This document shows, in pieces, positions 24,050 to 36,006 of a DNA stretch of 64,000 bases. The stretch comes from Chrysomallon squamiferum (Eukaryota > Mollusca > Gastropoda > Neomphalida > Peltospiridae). The notes under the pieces were generated by a model. It was not told where the DNA came from and did no database searches. It saw nothing but the letters and a program-made list of their open reading frames with translations. A program made the position numbers and the translations under genes. Numbering within the stretch: the first letter of the stretch is position 1; each line of letters starts with the position of its first letter. The stretch lies in NCBI GenBank assembly GCA_012295275.1, contig CM022679.1, forward strand, positions 12,064,415 to 12,128,414, in the 5' to 3' direction.

Positions 24050-24582
24050 ACAGAACTGAACTTAGTAGAAAAGGACTTATATATAAATCTAACACATACG
24101 CGGAATTTGGATCAATCGTCTTTGACAGTCACTTATAAAATATTTCCTGTTCCAACTTGCATTCAATTTCTTAGGCTGAGAATGTAGAAAGAGTATAAAG
24201 AATTGATATCAAACTTAAAAAAATATACATTAATAAATAAAATAAATTAATTAGAAAAAATAAAATTAAAAAATAAATAAATGTTAACTAAATTAATTAA
24301 TATAAATTATAACAATTATTGTTATGTGCCGCTGTTCACTAAGGTCTCCAGACGAGTAAGTCTCTTAAGATGTGACTATGTGTTATGAGCAAATAAAAAT
24401 AAACTTTTTGTATATACACATCAGAAATCATGCTAAATAAGTATTTAAAACTATTTAATATGGACCAATTGTTATCATTGAAATCATGCTTAAAACCATA
24501 AATCATCAGTATTTAAAATTACTTTAATATGCATTAATAATGGACAAAGGGAACAACAAAATCATCATTAGTAGTAGTAGTA
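23601..24582. other. Intergenic with T-rich tracts
   Basis: T-rich runs near 23721-23755, 23910-23972 and a poly(T) at about 24019-24045. Otherwise AT-rich. Open frames here are short and low in complexity. Confidence 0.65.
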
Positions 24583-24975
24583 TTTATTTATTTATTTAAT
24601 AACCAACTGGAAAAAATAATCATTAGATATTGTTTTATTTATTTATTTAATAACCAACTGGAAATAATAAGATATTGTTTTATTACAAATTAATGTCAAA
24701 TATTTGGTTTTTGTGTTTCTGTTAATTGTTATCATCATTATCATTAAAATTATCATCATCATCATTATCATTATTATTATATTTATAGTTAGTTAGTTTT
24801 ATTATTTTTATTTTTGTCTTTTAGGCAGATAATTATTATCATCATTCAGTGTTTCTATTAATTGTTATTATCATTATCATCATCATCATTCATCATCATT
24901 TCATCATCATCATCATTATTATTATTTTATAGTTTGTTATTATTATTTTTTTTTTTCGTTTAGGCAGATAATTAT
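24583..24975. repeat. Nested imperfect tandem duplications with ATC/ATT triplets
   Basis: A unit of about 55-60 bases containing TTTAATAACCAACTGGAAA occurs at about 24583-24632 and again at 24637-24690. A second duplication of about 125-130 bases follows: TGTTTCTxTTAATTGTTAT, ATC/ATT triplets and TTTAGGCAGATAATTAT appear at about 24715-24838 and at 24849-24975. Confidence 0.8.
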
Positions 24976-25990
24976 GAACTATTATCGAAAATCTTTGGAA
25001 ATAAAAATGGCCAAATCTTGGTGGCTGGCGAGGAAATGAAGCCAGTGAATTTGCCAGTCGATAATCAAGTGGCTAATTAGGCAACACACTCGGGCTAATC
25101 ATGCCGAGGAGAAAGCACGACAATGTACAGCGCGGCTGCCTTGTTCTCCTATTACAAACCAGAAGCATTTGTCCTTATTTATGAGTGTTTTTCTGCAGCC
25201 GACTAGACACAATAGTCAGGTCCTAATTAACGCGACCAAGAAGCAGCTTTGGTTATCGAGCACAATTAGCGTGTTTGTGCGGTGGGAAAATGATTCAATA
25301 ACCTTGCTTTTGATCCGACGTGCGGCCAACATTTCCTCAGTGATGTACGACCATAAGGGCACGGAGTCGTCTCCCGTTCTGCAGCTCTCCGATTCCCTGA
25401 GCACACTTTGATTAAACTCTGCCTAGGAAATATCACAAAATTATAAGCCATGGGTGATCCAGGGACACCAAATGCCATCCGCGGATCATTCCATCGGGCA
25501 TAAATCCCGCAAGGCCGCGATCTCTCAGATCAATAGCTCATCCCGAAGGAACAAGAGACGGATGATCGCTGATAAGTCAGTAATTTGCAATCAATCATGT
25601 TGCTGGCCGCCTCCGAGGACGCTTCGGTTGATGCCTTGTCACATTTCTTTCCTCTGATATTGAAAAGGTTCTGGCTTCAGCTAAATTGTCGCGCCAGTTC
25701 ATCAATGCGCGACTTGACTGAAGAGATCATTTAAATTTGAATTGGTTATTCTTGTTATTGTATCCGCGCAAGGGGTATGGACGTTTGCATTTGTCAAGAG
25801 TACCACTTTAATCTGGTGTCATCAGCAGAGATAAGGCAAAATGGACTGGGATATTGATCGCGGCGGGTACGGCTTGGTTTTAATGTGAATATTTATCAGA
25901 CTTTGTCTCATTCCCCTTGTCAGATGGTATTGCACGGGAGAGATCAATTTGTACCAATGAATTGTTTCTTTCCGTTTACAGCCCACGAGT
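24976..25990. promoter_or_regulatory. Large high-complexity island, best enhancer candidate
   Basis: About 1 kb of unique DNA with clearly higher GC and CpG than its surroundings and no simple repeats. It carries homeodomain-type words (GGCTAATTAGG near 25070, GGCTAATCATG near 25094) and CTTGTCA at 25635-25641 and 25916-25922. Short open frames of 60-80 codons occur on both strands but overlap one another and match nothing I recognise. The pattern fits a deeply constrained noncoding element near a developmental gene. This is inference only. Confidence 0.4.
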
Positions 25991-26029
25991 CCAGTCAGAA
26001 GAAGGACACTTCATTCAAACTAGTAAACG

Positions 26030-26346
26030 CAAATTTGCACACTAGAATTTATTAGCAAAGGACAAGTAACAACCAACAGCTTTTAATTATATTTTTCTTT
26101 TTGGTATGCTTTCAACAGTTAAAAAAAAAAAAAAAAAAAAAATAATAATAAATAGAGTAAAGAAAATAAAGAAAACAATACTGCAATCACAACGATATCG
26201 ACAACTGTAACAAAAACAGTTAAATTATGATGATGATAGTAGCTGATTTCATAGAAAAATTAATATTTTGATATATATATTTATCAGACTTTGTCCTTAA
26301 ATCTAGACATATAATTACGTTATTATTATTATTATTTATTATTATT

Positions 26347-26398
<52 letters not shown>

Positions 26399-26412
26399 TT
26401 TAATTTTATTTA
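26030..26412. repeat. Poly(A), (ATT)n and (TTTA)n repeats
   Basis: A run at about 26120-26142, (TA)n near 26270, ATT triplets from 26318 and TTTA units to about 26395, then TTTAATTTTA repeats. Confidence 0.9.
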
Positions 26413-26799
26413 ATTTTATTTTTTTCAAATTTAATTTGTACCATAGAATGCGCGGTTTTACAATGGATTTATAACTGATGCATTAAAGTTATTTATTTCT
26501 TTTGTTTTCCTTTGATTTGTATTAACTTCTGAAAATACCAGAGGAGATTAAATCAAACATTTCAAATAAATATTTTTATCTAAATAAACAAATGCTAAAT
26601 TTGCAATAATTCTATCAGTAATAGAAAAGGATAAATTTAAAGAAAAACGGCAATAAAAATATTAATAAGAATGTAATAGAAAAATATATATGTAAAAAAA
26701 AATAAAATAATAATAATAATAAAAGGCTGTCAGAGAGAATAAAGAAGAAAGAAGGAAGAATGAAAGGAAAAACAAAACAGGCAATAAAATAAATAAATA
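26413..26799. other. Intergenic, AT-rich, no gene seen
   Basis: A-rich unique DNA with a short AAT run at about 26708-26722. Confidence 0.6.
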
Positions 26800-27030
26800 C
26801 TGCTACTAGTGCTACTGGGGCTACTATTACTACTACTACTGTTACTCTTCCTTTACAACAATAACAGCAGCTTCTTTTACCACTACTACTACTACTTAAA
26901 CTGCTACCACCTTTACAATAATCTCAACAATAACAGTAACAACAACAAAAATAACAACAGTAACAACAACAAAAATAACAACAGAAGCAACAACAATAAC
27001 ACAACAACAGCAACATTAATAATAACGATT
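26800..27030. repeat. (ACT)n and (AAC)n triplet repeats
   Basis: ACT triplets at about 26803-26910, then CAACAATAACAGTAA-type units to 27020. Poly-Leu and poly-Asn open frames are artefacts. Confidence 0.9.
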
Positions 27031-27129
27031 ATGACAATGATCATGATCATATTAATAATAAAATGTATTCTTAACAACACTAACAAAGGAAACATCAGAT
27101 ACGGGATGGAGGAAAAAACGAAGTATAAC

Positions 27130-27595
27130 GTAAAAAATGTTTTATTTGAATTGTATTTTTAAAACATTTTTTTTTTCGGTGGGGGGAAGGAGTTTGCTAT
27201 AATGCTTCTCAAAAACTAGAAAATCTCTTGGGTTCAACGGCAGTGAGTTTTGAGCATCCATTAATTTTGTGTTATTGTCACATATCATGTCATATGCCAT
27301 CCATTATCACAAGTTTTCTCGGCCACAATTGCCGAGAAATGGATGAATAAATCCAGGGCTATCCATTATAACTGACAAAAGACTTTCAAATAAAGTCTTT
27401 TTTTTTTTACTGTTTGACAGTTATGATTATGCACTGATGTCCATTGTCGAGGGAGAAAAACCTTTAAGCCTCGGCAGTATTAAATATTGATAATATGGGT
27501 ATTTTTGATCATCGTGTGTTTGTTTGTGAAACATAATGAATATAAGTTACTGTCTATTATATCAGTTGGCTGTGTTTTCTTTTCTTTTTAGTGTG
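27130..27595. promoter_or_regulatory. Possible noncoding regulatory island
   Basis: Unique DNA at about 27190-27500 with two nearby copies of a GCCATCCATTAT/GCTATCCATTAT word (27297, 27358) and two TGCCGAG/CTCGGC-type words. No protein-like frame. Confidence 0.25.
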
Positions 27596-27649
27596 TATAT
27601 ATATGTATGTATGTATTTATGTATTTATGGTTGTATGTATGTATGTATG

Positions 27650-27684
<35 letters not shown>

Positions 27685-27693
27685 GTATGTATA
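27596..27693. repeat. (TATG)n microsatellite
   Basis: TATG/TATT tetranucleotide units of about 100 bases. Confidence 0.95.
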
Positions 27694-28243
27694 TTTCTAT
27701 GTATAACTGTAAATACTATATAACTCAAAAGATGTATAATCTACATAACTACAAATTCTGAATCAAATATCTTTAAACCTGTGTGTTTTGCTTGTGCCTG
27801 CATATATGTGTGTGAGTGTTTAAAATTCAGTATCATTAATATTAACTCATATACGCCATATGTATTAATATAATTCGATGGGTTAGAATAACTAAATTAT
27901 TACAAGTTTACACAAAGAATATCAATAACGTGCGTCTGTTGGAAAAAGACTCGAAAAGTTGGCTAACGTCGGCAACAAATACTATAAGCCTAAATAAATA
28001 TTTATAGATTTTGCAGTAAATCACGCTGTTTGTTAATTCATATGTCACAGGCAGACACTCGGGCGCACAAACAGAAAGAAAAATACATACAGACAAAGGA
28101 ACTGATAGACAGAGGTTAAACCTTGGAATTAGGACTGTCAAGTTCTAAGATCAGATCTTGCTATTGTTCCGTACCAGACCTGTGAAACTAATACATCGAC
28201 TCTTCTAAGAATATTTTCTAACACTGTAATATAAGACTGTCTA
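27694..28243. other. Intergenic, no gene seen
   Basis: AT-rich unique DNA. Confidence 0.6.
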
Positions 28244-28351
28244 AGATAGATGTTTAGAACTGAATGCAAAAGATAGATATTAAGAACTAAATGCAAAAGA
28301 TAGATATTAAGATCTGAATTCAAACGATAGATATTAAGAACTGAATTCAAA
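28244..28351. repeat. 27-bp minisatellite, four copies
   Basis: Units at 28244-28270, 28271-28297, 28298-28324 and 28325-28351 share AGATAGATATTAAGAACT and a GAATxCAAA end, with a few substitutions. Because 27 is a multiple of three the minus strand reads as a nine-residue repeat, but this is not evidence of coding. Confidence 0.95.
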
Positions 28352-30114
28352 GTGATGCATATATTTTGCATAATACTATCTTGACTAGATATTAAAAATC
28401 ACCTATACTAACCTGAAATTGTCTAAGTTATATATTAACAAGTACTTGTTTTTCTATATATTATAAAAGTTATCTTGGAATAAAACCAGTACCTACTGCT
28501 TCCTACTCCAAATGATTACGTAATTCAATGGTACAGATCAGTAAAAGTTTGGTGGGTCGACTGGTTGATCCTTTTTGGTGAACCTGCTGGACTATTTCTT
28601 GTTCCAGCCAATGATTTATACGGTATGGAGCACAAAAAGAAATCTCTAGATGGAAAGAGTAGACTACCAAGTGGCGGCAGCTGGATTTCTACTTCGTTAT
28701 CCGAATTTTATTTAACCATTTGTACAAGGCTACATAACCGTCCTTAATAATAAATGTTTAGTATGTTATTACATAAAACATTTCCTTCCTTCCTTTAAAT
28801 GATTACATTCTGTTTGTGTGAACATAAAACATAATCAAGTTTGTATGTTTTAGGATCTACTATCGATTCCCTATGGTTTAATTATTAAAAATAATTTAAG
28901 TAAGTGTATGCAGAATATAATATGTACAGTTGTTTCATACATCATTACTGTAAAGCGATTATTTACTCGACATTATATTTCAAAAATTTACATACATTAA
29001 GTCTGGCGAAATGAAATAAAATTGTCATCGAAGTGTATTAAATATATAGTTTTTAATATGAAATAAAATTAGAAGATTTTTTCATGAAGCTCTGCGCAAA
29101 GAAGTCATACGTTCGTGTAAAACTTTTTATCGAAACCGAAATTTATTCTTAGAGAGAACACAGTGTGCTGTATATATGTTTTTTCAGGTATTGGATTCCA
29201 CCTTGAATTTAATTATATATTTAAATCTTCTGACACTCTTTAAATAAGAGTGAAGAAAATATTTACCTAACGATATAAAATGCATCTTATCCATTTTAAG
29301 CATTGTTAAACTAGAATATGATATTTAGTTATTTAATTAGGGATATATGTGACAGAGTGTGTTCTCCACGGTAATATTTATTTAGTTTTAACTTTTAAAT
29401 AGAACTGCACATATTTATCTTTCACACTATACTTTATAAGAATATAGTCATTATTATTTACTGTGAAACACTTGATCCTGAAAGGGGAAATCTATAAATG
29501 GCTGGCAATGGAGAATGATCCTTTGACTTTGGGAATATCAAAGTGACACCCTACTGGAGTTCTTAAACCTTTTTCTTTCACGAATAAGACAGACACGAAC
29601 ACTTTTTTTCGTGGTTAATTTGAAAAATATGAAATAGTGTGATGCAGTGTCTTGCTAGAATTTTCGAAACTGGCACTATTATCGTCTGAAATGACATTAG
29701 ATAAATGTGATTGAGCACTGGTGAGACAATTCCATTTATTCTTATCAATTCATCTTAGTTGAAACGACAAGCCAATAAATGAACACATTATAGACCTGTC
29801 ATACAGGAACGGACAAGCCAATCAGCGAAAGCGTCACATCACTTGTCAAACGTCACAGTCGAAGAACGAGAGTTATTATCGTCACATTTTTGGAATGGGT
29901 TTAAAAATAGGGATTGAAATGACTAAGTAATGGAATTTTTTAATCACACTATCTGTCAAATAACGCAGAGTTATTGTTCTTACATTTATGAAAATAAATA
30001 CTGCGAGATCATACAAACAAAACACGAAGACACACACGTTTAATTGTGTAGATGTCTCGCAGACAACAGTCTGTTTTAAATTAAGCGCGTTTCCCAGCAT
30101 TAAGTATCTACATA
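28352..30114. other. Intergenic, mostly AT-rich, no gene seen
   Basis: About 1.8 kb with few simple repeats. A slightly richer block at about 29760-29890 has CTGTCA at 29796-29801 and CTTGTCA at 29842-29848. GACAAGCCAAT occurs twice (29767, 29812). The 60-codon frame at 28565 is not recognisable. Confidence 0.55.
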
Positions 30115-30240
30115 TTGTTGTTGTTGATATTGTTGCTGCTACTGCAGTTGTTCTTGTTATTACTACTACTACCACTATTACTACTACTGCTACTACTATA
30201 TCTGCTATTATTATTATTATTATGATTATTATTATTATGG
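30115..30240. repeat. (TTG)n/(CTA)n/(ATT)n triplet repeats
   Basis: TTG, CTG, CTA and ATT triplets over about 125 bases. Confidence 0.9.
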
Positions 30241-30712
30241 ATTTTATATAATCATCCATTTTACATTGGATTTGACATGTTCGCGTCTGAATTGGCGAAA
30301 TCATCGCTTATGACACGACACTTGATGCAGACATTCATTGTTTGTAACAACATTACAAATGAGATAACACTTCAAAGTGTCGTTCAATACTAACAACCAA
30401 GCCTAAAACACACTCTGTTTTCCCGTGATTTTATTTTCTTTGACGATTCTTTTTTTTTGCCACAGTGACTTTTATACATATTCTTTTTCCAAACACATTA
30501 AGTCTGACTGACTATTGATTACAAACATATTGTATATTACTGGTAAGATCAATTTTAATCTTTACTGCAACTAGTGCTGTTCTTCTATTATTACTACTCC
30601 CACTACTACTGCTGTTGCTGCTGCTGCTCCTAACACAACTACTGCAAATGTTATTGATGTTATAATGATGATAAACACATTTTCTGCGTTGCGTTTATAA
30701 GTATAATGTCTT
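30241..30712. other. Intergenic, short ACT/CTG triplets
   Basis: Unique AT-rich DNA with a triplet-rich stretch at about 30575-30650. Confidence 0.6.
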
Positions 30713-30838
<126 letters not shown>

Positions 30839-31330
30839 CCTGCGTCTGTGTACAATACACCACCATTCCTAATTAAAATCTACAAGGAGCGACATCGAGG
30901 AAGGGAAATAGGGCAGCAAACACAGTTCATAATGTCGTTAACTGTCGAATTCCGTCTTTAAAAATTTACAAAAACATCATGCTTGAATTATTAAAGAGAC
31001 CTTGTCGGAGACGGTCACGTGACAGACACGTTAAATATTCCAAACGACTTCAGGTGTACGACACGGAACAGCCCGATTCAATTTATCAACTCTTCTGGCT
31101 TGACTGGTCACTTGAAGACATGTTTATTAGCGTCTGGTTACCACTGCATGCGTATTACAACTCCAGCAGTCATGAAAATGATACATTTATTTTAATAAAT
31201 AGCGAAAATGAGCAGCAGTTTATCACTGAATGGTTTTTCTATGCTAATAATTCTCGTTAGTTTTCTTCCTGTGTCGACTCGTGGGAATCATAAAAATCTT
31301 TGATCATTCCCATGGAAATATAATTTCTGT
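30839..31330. promoter_or_regulatory. Possible noncoding island with a 93-codon open frame
   Basis: Unique, CpG-containing DNA with ACGGTCACGTGACAGACACG near 31011-31030, which holds TCACGTGA (E-box) and TGACAG. The open frame at 30979-31260 has no family I recognise. Confidence 0.25.
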
Positions 31331-32267
31331 ATTTTAATAATGTATGCTTTTAGCAGCGACTTTGTTCGATTCGGTTTTTAATTTCTAGTTATTTTTTTTC
31401 TCCCACACTATATTTCTTTCAAGTGTTTTTATTTAACTGGAAAAAAAACAAAAAACATACAAACCCTACCCAATACTATTAATAATAAATAAATAAAACC
31501 AACAACAACAAAAACAACAAACATATCCCATCTTTCATTTACCTCATACAATCGTTATAACAGATTACACTTTAATAACAATAATAGTAGTACTAGTATT
31601 ATTAATAATAATATGTGCATAAGCTCTAGATAAAGTAGTAGTAGCAGTAGTAGCAGTAACAGTCGTGTTATTATGCTGTAAAACTGTTTATTTCATATGT
31701 TTTATTTAAATAGGTTTAAGTCTAATCAGAAAATTCATAATTGCGGATAATAGAAGCATATGCTGTAAAATCATAAGATAGAGTGAATCTAAAACAATGT
31801 CAAAAATGATTTTAAAAACCCAGATTTCTAGTCCTTTATATAAAACATGTTATAACTTTCTTCGCTAAACTTCCGGTAGCAGTTTTCATGGAATAAAACT
31901 TACAGTGATTTAGCTTCTTCATTTATCTTAACCAAGTTACATTTGTTTCTACACAGCTTTGTGCCTGCTTGAAGTTTACCAAAATTAAAGAAAATCGTGT
32001 TGAATTTGGCTGAATTAGGTTCAGAGTAAAAAGACAAATCTGTAGCTCAGTAATTCCATTTTGGTGCATGACGAAATCCATCATTGTCGTAAATCCTGAC
32101 AGTCCGACTAATGTCGGCAATCTCCGTTTAAGAAGCAGTCGGGGCCCAATTTGGGATCGGATAAGAGAGAAAATTCTACAAATCATTTTCTTTGCTGAAA
32201 TGTAGTTGAAGTTAAAATTTAATGTATAAAGCTGTTCAATATAGTAATCAATTTTGTTATTAAATTA
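31331..32267. other. Intergenic; unique block at about 31910-32200
   Basis: AT-rich with short AAC and AGT triplets (31500, 31630). The block at 31923-32186 has an 87-codon minus-strand open frame of ordinary amino-acid composition that could be a decayed transposon fragment. I cannot name a family. Confidence 0.4.
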
Positions 32268-32302
32268 AATAAACAAACAAACAAACAACATACATACATA
32301 CA

Positions 32303-32338
<36 letters not shown>

Positions 32339-32634
32339 AGCAGAAGTAGTAGTAATAATAGTAAAACTATTTAGATGGACTGTTAAAAAGTGATATCTAA
32401 ACAGATGACAGTATTATTGCAGAAATCTAATTGGTACCATCGCAGATGCTATGCAGTTTGATCTAGCTACTGAAACATCCCTAACAAGTTACAGTGTTAC
32501 TTACTGTGCAGTGTATTTATAGTAACAGTACTATGACGACTATGACATTACTACTGCTGCTACTGCCATTAGTACTATCGCCACCTTCAACACCACAATT
32601 ACCACTACTACTACTACTACAAGCAGATTATTAT
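32268..32634. repeat. (AAAC)n/(AAAT)n run and ACT triplets
   Basis: AAAC and CATA words then AAAT units at about 32305-32335, AGT/AAT triplets to 32365, and ACT/CTG triplets at about 32520-32620. Confidence 0.85.
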
Positions 32635-33010
32635 CGTCATTGTTTAGTAAGCATCCCGGTATGGCCCATTTTGTACTATACAAATAACTACAAGTACCGG
32701 ACAGACCAGAAAACCGGAAGTTTTTCCCATACGCTACTTTCATAGTTCGCAGGCGCGGGTGTTGTCCTCACCAGACCGGAACTACTCTTTCAAGCCGCGT
32801 GGCGTTCATTCACTCGCCGCATTGTTTACGTATCGAGTCGCCACAGTTGTGTATCGTCAGTTTCCTTTATATTTTAAAGTTTAAAATGTTTATGCCTAAT
32901 TATTTACGTATTTAGATGCCTTGGTACCTCAGGCCTCAAGCCCCAATGAGTTCGGATAATTGGTCCGGTACCTGTATAAGCTGTTTATGGCATAACAATG
33001 GCTGAACACA
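32635..33010. promoter_or_regulatory. CpG-dense island with an ETS-type site
   Basis: Thirteen CpG dinucleotides fall within about 115 bases at 32747-32860, exceptional for this AT-rich window. ACCGGAAGT (32713-32721) matches the ETS/GABP consensus common in promoters, and a second CCGGAA occurs near 32776. TTTACGTATCGAG and CTAATTATTTACG follow. No open frame begins downstream. Candidate promoter of an unannotated transcript, or an enhancer. Confidence 0.35.
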
Positions 33011-33620
33011 GTATTTCTCAAAACCGTCACATGTTCTTTAGCTTTAATAATATAACAAGAGAGAGAGAGAGAGAAAAAACTTTTAGGAAGCCTGGTTAAC
33101 ACAAAACAAAACAGTATAAAACATAAGATTAATTTCAGACTCCTATATAACTGTCATTGATCTAAGCTGCGACGATAAAACTGTATAATTTATATACAAA
33201 TTGTTCATGACACGTAAGCGCGAGAAACGATCAGATAACAGTTCTGAAGATTTGTTTGCAGCAGTTTTATGATGTCTTGAAGTGTCTGACATTTATTTCT
33301 CTTTTTAACAAACAGCATTAATAAATTTAACAATCAGCTTGAATTTATCTGCAAAATCCATTACTGCTGGTGCAAAAAGTTAAAAAAACCCAAAACATTC
33401 ATGAATGTCATTAAATTTTGTATTTATCTGCAGAACGTAATAATCTTATGTTACAAGTTGTAAATTAGAATAAATTGAATTAAAAAAAATGACCTTGAGT
33501 GAACAGATACAGATTCAATCATATACGTAATATAAATAGATAAAAGATGGAAAGAAATTGCATGGGATATATATATATACATACACTGAGAGAAAGAGAG
33601 AGAGAGAGAGGGGGGATTTT
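33011..33620. other. Intergenic with short (GA)n tracts
   Basis: AT-rich. Short GA runs at about 33060-33074 and 33594-33610 and a short (AT)n near 33569-33579. Confidence 0.65.
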
Positions 33621-34130
33621 AGAACCTATTTTGAGCCTCTGAGAACTTTGCCGTTAATCTCGATCTCAACTTTTATTCTTTTTTCAGGCAGATTTACAGC
33701 CTTGCACGCGTAGATAGATAATACAAGAACCATCATGTTTGTCTTCGTCGAAGTAACGGGGCGCCCTCTGGTGCTGACCATGCCGAGATATCAACCAGAG
33801 GATTGTTGATTTAATATAGATAGTGCCAGAACCATGTCCCGTAACTCCTTATCATGTCGCTAGATCGTGCAAAAGCCCTTTTGTTTTCAATCAGACCAAT
33901 TACTTGCAGTTTTGATTCATTTCACGTTGTCAATAACACAGTTTAATTGAGTGTAATGCAAACGGCGCGGGATCTTCGTGAATGCAGCAACTGCGAAATC
34001 AGCCACAGCTTCCAGGCGTCTTTCTGCTTGACGTTTCCATTGCGATCAGCATCAAAGGGAATCAAAAGTACCTTGCACGTGTATAACGACATTTCACGTG
34101 GTTTTGATTTACTCGTTCAAGGATAAAACA
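33621..34130. promoter_or_regulatory. Candidate noncoding regulatory island
   Basis: High-complexity, CpG-containing block, densest at 33690-34110, with GGGGCGCCCTCTGGTG (33758-33773, resembling a CTCF core) and TTTAATTGAGTG. No protein-like frame. Confidence 0.35.
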
Positions 34131-34488
34131 AATAATTATTATAACATGAACAGGTTTTTAAATTATGGAGAAAGAGAGAGAATGGTACAAAATATACCTA
34201 TTTTTAAGTAGAAAAAAAAAGAAGAGAAAAGAACAAAAAAAGACAAAAAGGACAAAAATAATAATTAAAAAAAAAGAAAGGAAATAAAATCAACACATTT
34301 ACTGAAAGAGATTAAACAAAGTTTGATAAAGACAAAGATTCGAAAATCTGAAATCATTATTCAAAAAATGTTATTGTGATGAAAAGATAGTACTGGTTTG
34401 CTTAAGCAGTACTATTTTTTTTCTTAAAACTGAAAACATAAATAGTTAAAAACTAAAAGTAATATTTAATGTAGTTATACAACACCAG

Positions 34489-34492
<4 letters not shown>
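34131..34492. other. Intergenic, A-rich, no gene seen
   Basis: A/AAG-rich sequence. Confidence 0.65.
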
Positions 34493-34525
<33 letters not shown>

Positions 34526-34543
34526 CTCTCTCTCTCTCTCTCA
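34493..34543. repeat. Compound (CA)n(CT)n microsatellite
   Basis: CA run to about 34521 followed directly by a CT run to 34543. Confidence 0.97.
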
Positions 34544-34719
34544 TATAATCGCACAATACACAAAAGGACACATCAAAACTGGATAAATAAAGAAGACTTT
34601 TATTACTGTACTTGAATATGTTAATTTTCAGGATCAGTTAGGAAGACATTCAACGATACTTTCCTGTAGATATATTTATATATGTTTTACTCTTGCTCTT
34701 TTTTTTTTCTTCTTTTCTC
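34544..34719. other. Intergenic, no gene seen
   Basis: AT-rich with a T-rich stretch near 34700. Confidence 0.6.
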
Positions 34720-35560
34720 TATGTTCCCCCAGCTGCTAGTGGTCTCAGTCGTTTCCAGTCTCGGAGACGATCAGATTGCATTCCATACCAAACGTCACTT
34801 TGTGTAATAGCTTCTGTGTATCTTATTTAGGGTGACATAATTTACCAGGACAAGGAGGAAATGGATCGTGTATCGTCTTTTGCCGTCCGCATGTGAGCAA
34901 TTCGTGTTGAAGACATGCCTGACTGAACGAGCTGTTTGACGAAATTATGACTAACACAAATATGATCACGGTTGACAAATTGAGATTGCGCCCTACACTT
35001 GAGATGCTTTTCCATTTTCATTTCAAAGCAGGGCGAACAAACGCATCTGTCAAGGCAGAATGCTCGCCCACAAAACCACTTGTCATAACCGCCAGCTTTT
35101 TTGGCGACGGGTCTATCGCGGAGCGAACTTATTGTATGCAGTCGTTTGGCCCCTCCTGTTGGGCTTTGTCACATTCAATTAATACGGCTATTCTGCCTGT
35201 CTGGCGTTGAATATTTGCTGCACCGAATCCTTTCAAATGCGGCGCCGAACTTTTGTCTATAGTGCACGCCCTGCTAACACTGATTAAGTTCAAAAGAGCA
35301 GCAGAAACAGTAGTGACAGGACGACATTGTTCGGACGAGTTGCCCATCGTGAAGAGCCGTGCTGCACCGTAGGTGTTGTAATATCTTTAGACATGTCATT
35401 TAGTTTGGGCAGAGACGTGGACGGATAATACCCGCGGGTTGTCATCATCGGCGCCGATTCCTCGGTTAGTTCGCAATAAAGACTCGTCTGAGTTTGAACT
35501 GGATGCGGAAGGCTGAGCACAAAGTTGATGTGACAATCCATCTTGTCAAAATAGCATTCC
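34720..35560. promoter_or_regulatory. Large high-complexity island, enhancer candidate
   Basis: About 840 bases of unique, comparatively GC- and CpG-rich DNA with no microsatellite. CTGTCA at 35047-35052, CTTGTCA at 35079-35085 and the palindrome CGGCGCCG near 35449. Overlapping open frames of 70-90 codons on both strands match nothing I recognise, and the overlap argues against coding. Confidence 0.35.
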
Positions 35561-35921
35561 TGAAAATAAGATTATAAACAGAGTCAGCAATATGATGATG
35601 ATTTAATTATTTCAGTGCTGGTCTTATTTCTATTCTTATTGTGCTGTGAAGGTTTTGTGGAGTCGTAGAGTGTAGATATGTCTGATAACTATGAGGTAGA
35701 ATAAAAAAGATAAGACGCCTTTTTTTTTGTCGGACAGTTATGTTTTCTCTATGAATAAAATAACAAAACAATAAAATTAAATAATTAATTGATTTTGCTT
35801 GTTTCTTTATGTATTAAAACCTATTAGTTTTCAGGTGATATTATTCAATTTCATCAGTACTCAGGCAAATAAAAAGGATAGTTTGTGTATGTGAGTGCGT
35901 GTGTGCATGTGTGAAAGAAGG

Positions 35922-35923
<2 letters not shown>
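35561..35923. other. Intergenic, AT-rich, no gene seen
   Basis: Unique DNA leading into a short TG-rich stretch. Confidence 0.6.

Positions 35924-36000
<77 letters not shown>
35924..36000. repeat. Perfect (CT)n tract, 77 bp
   Basis: Uninterrupted CT dinucleotides. A homopurine-homopyrimidine mirror repeat that can in principle form triplex DNA. Confidence 0.98.

Positions 36001-36006
<6 letters not shown>

Noticed and set aside
25169-25657. Overlapping 60-80-codon frames on both strands
   Set aside because: They overlap in several frames and strands, have no recognisable motif and sit in a block better explained as noncoding.
31923-32186. 87-codon minus-strand frame as a transposon protein
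   Set aside because: Composition is ordinary, but I cannot identify a reverse transcriptase, transposase or other domain motif, so I do not call it.
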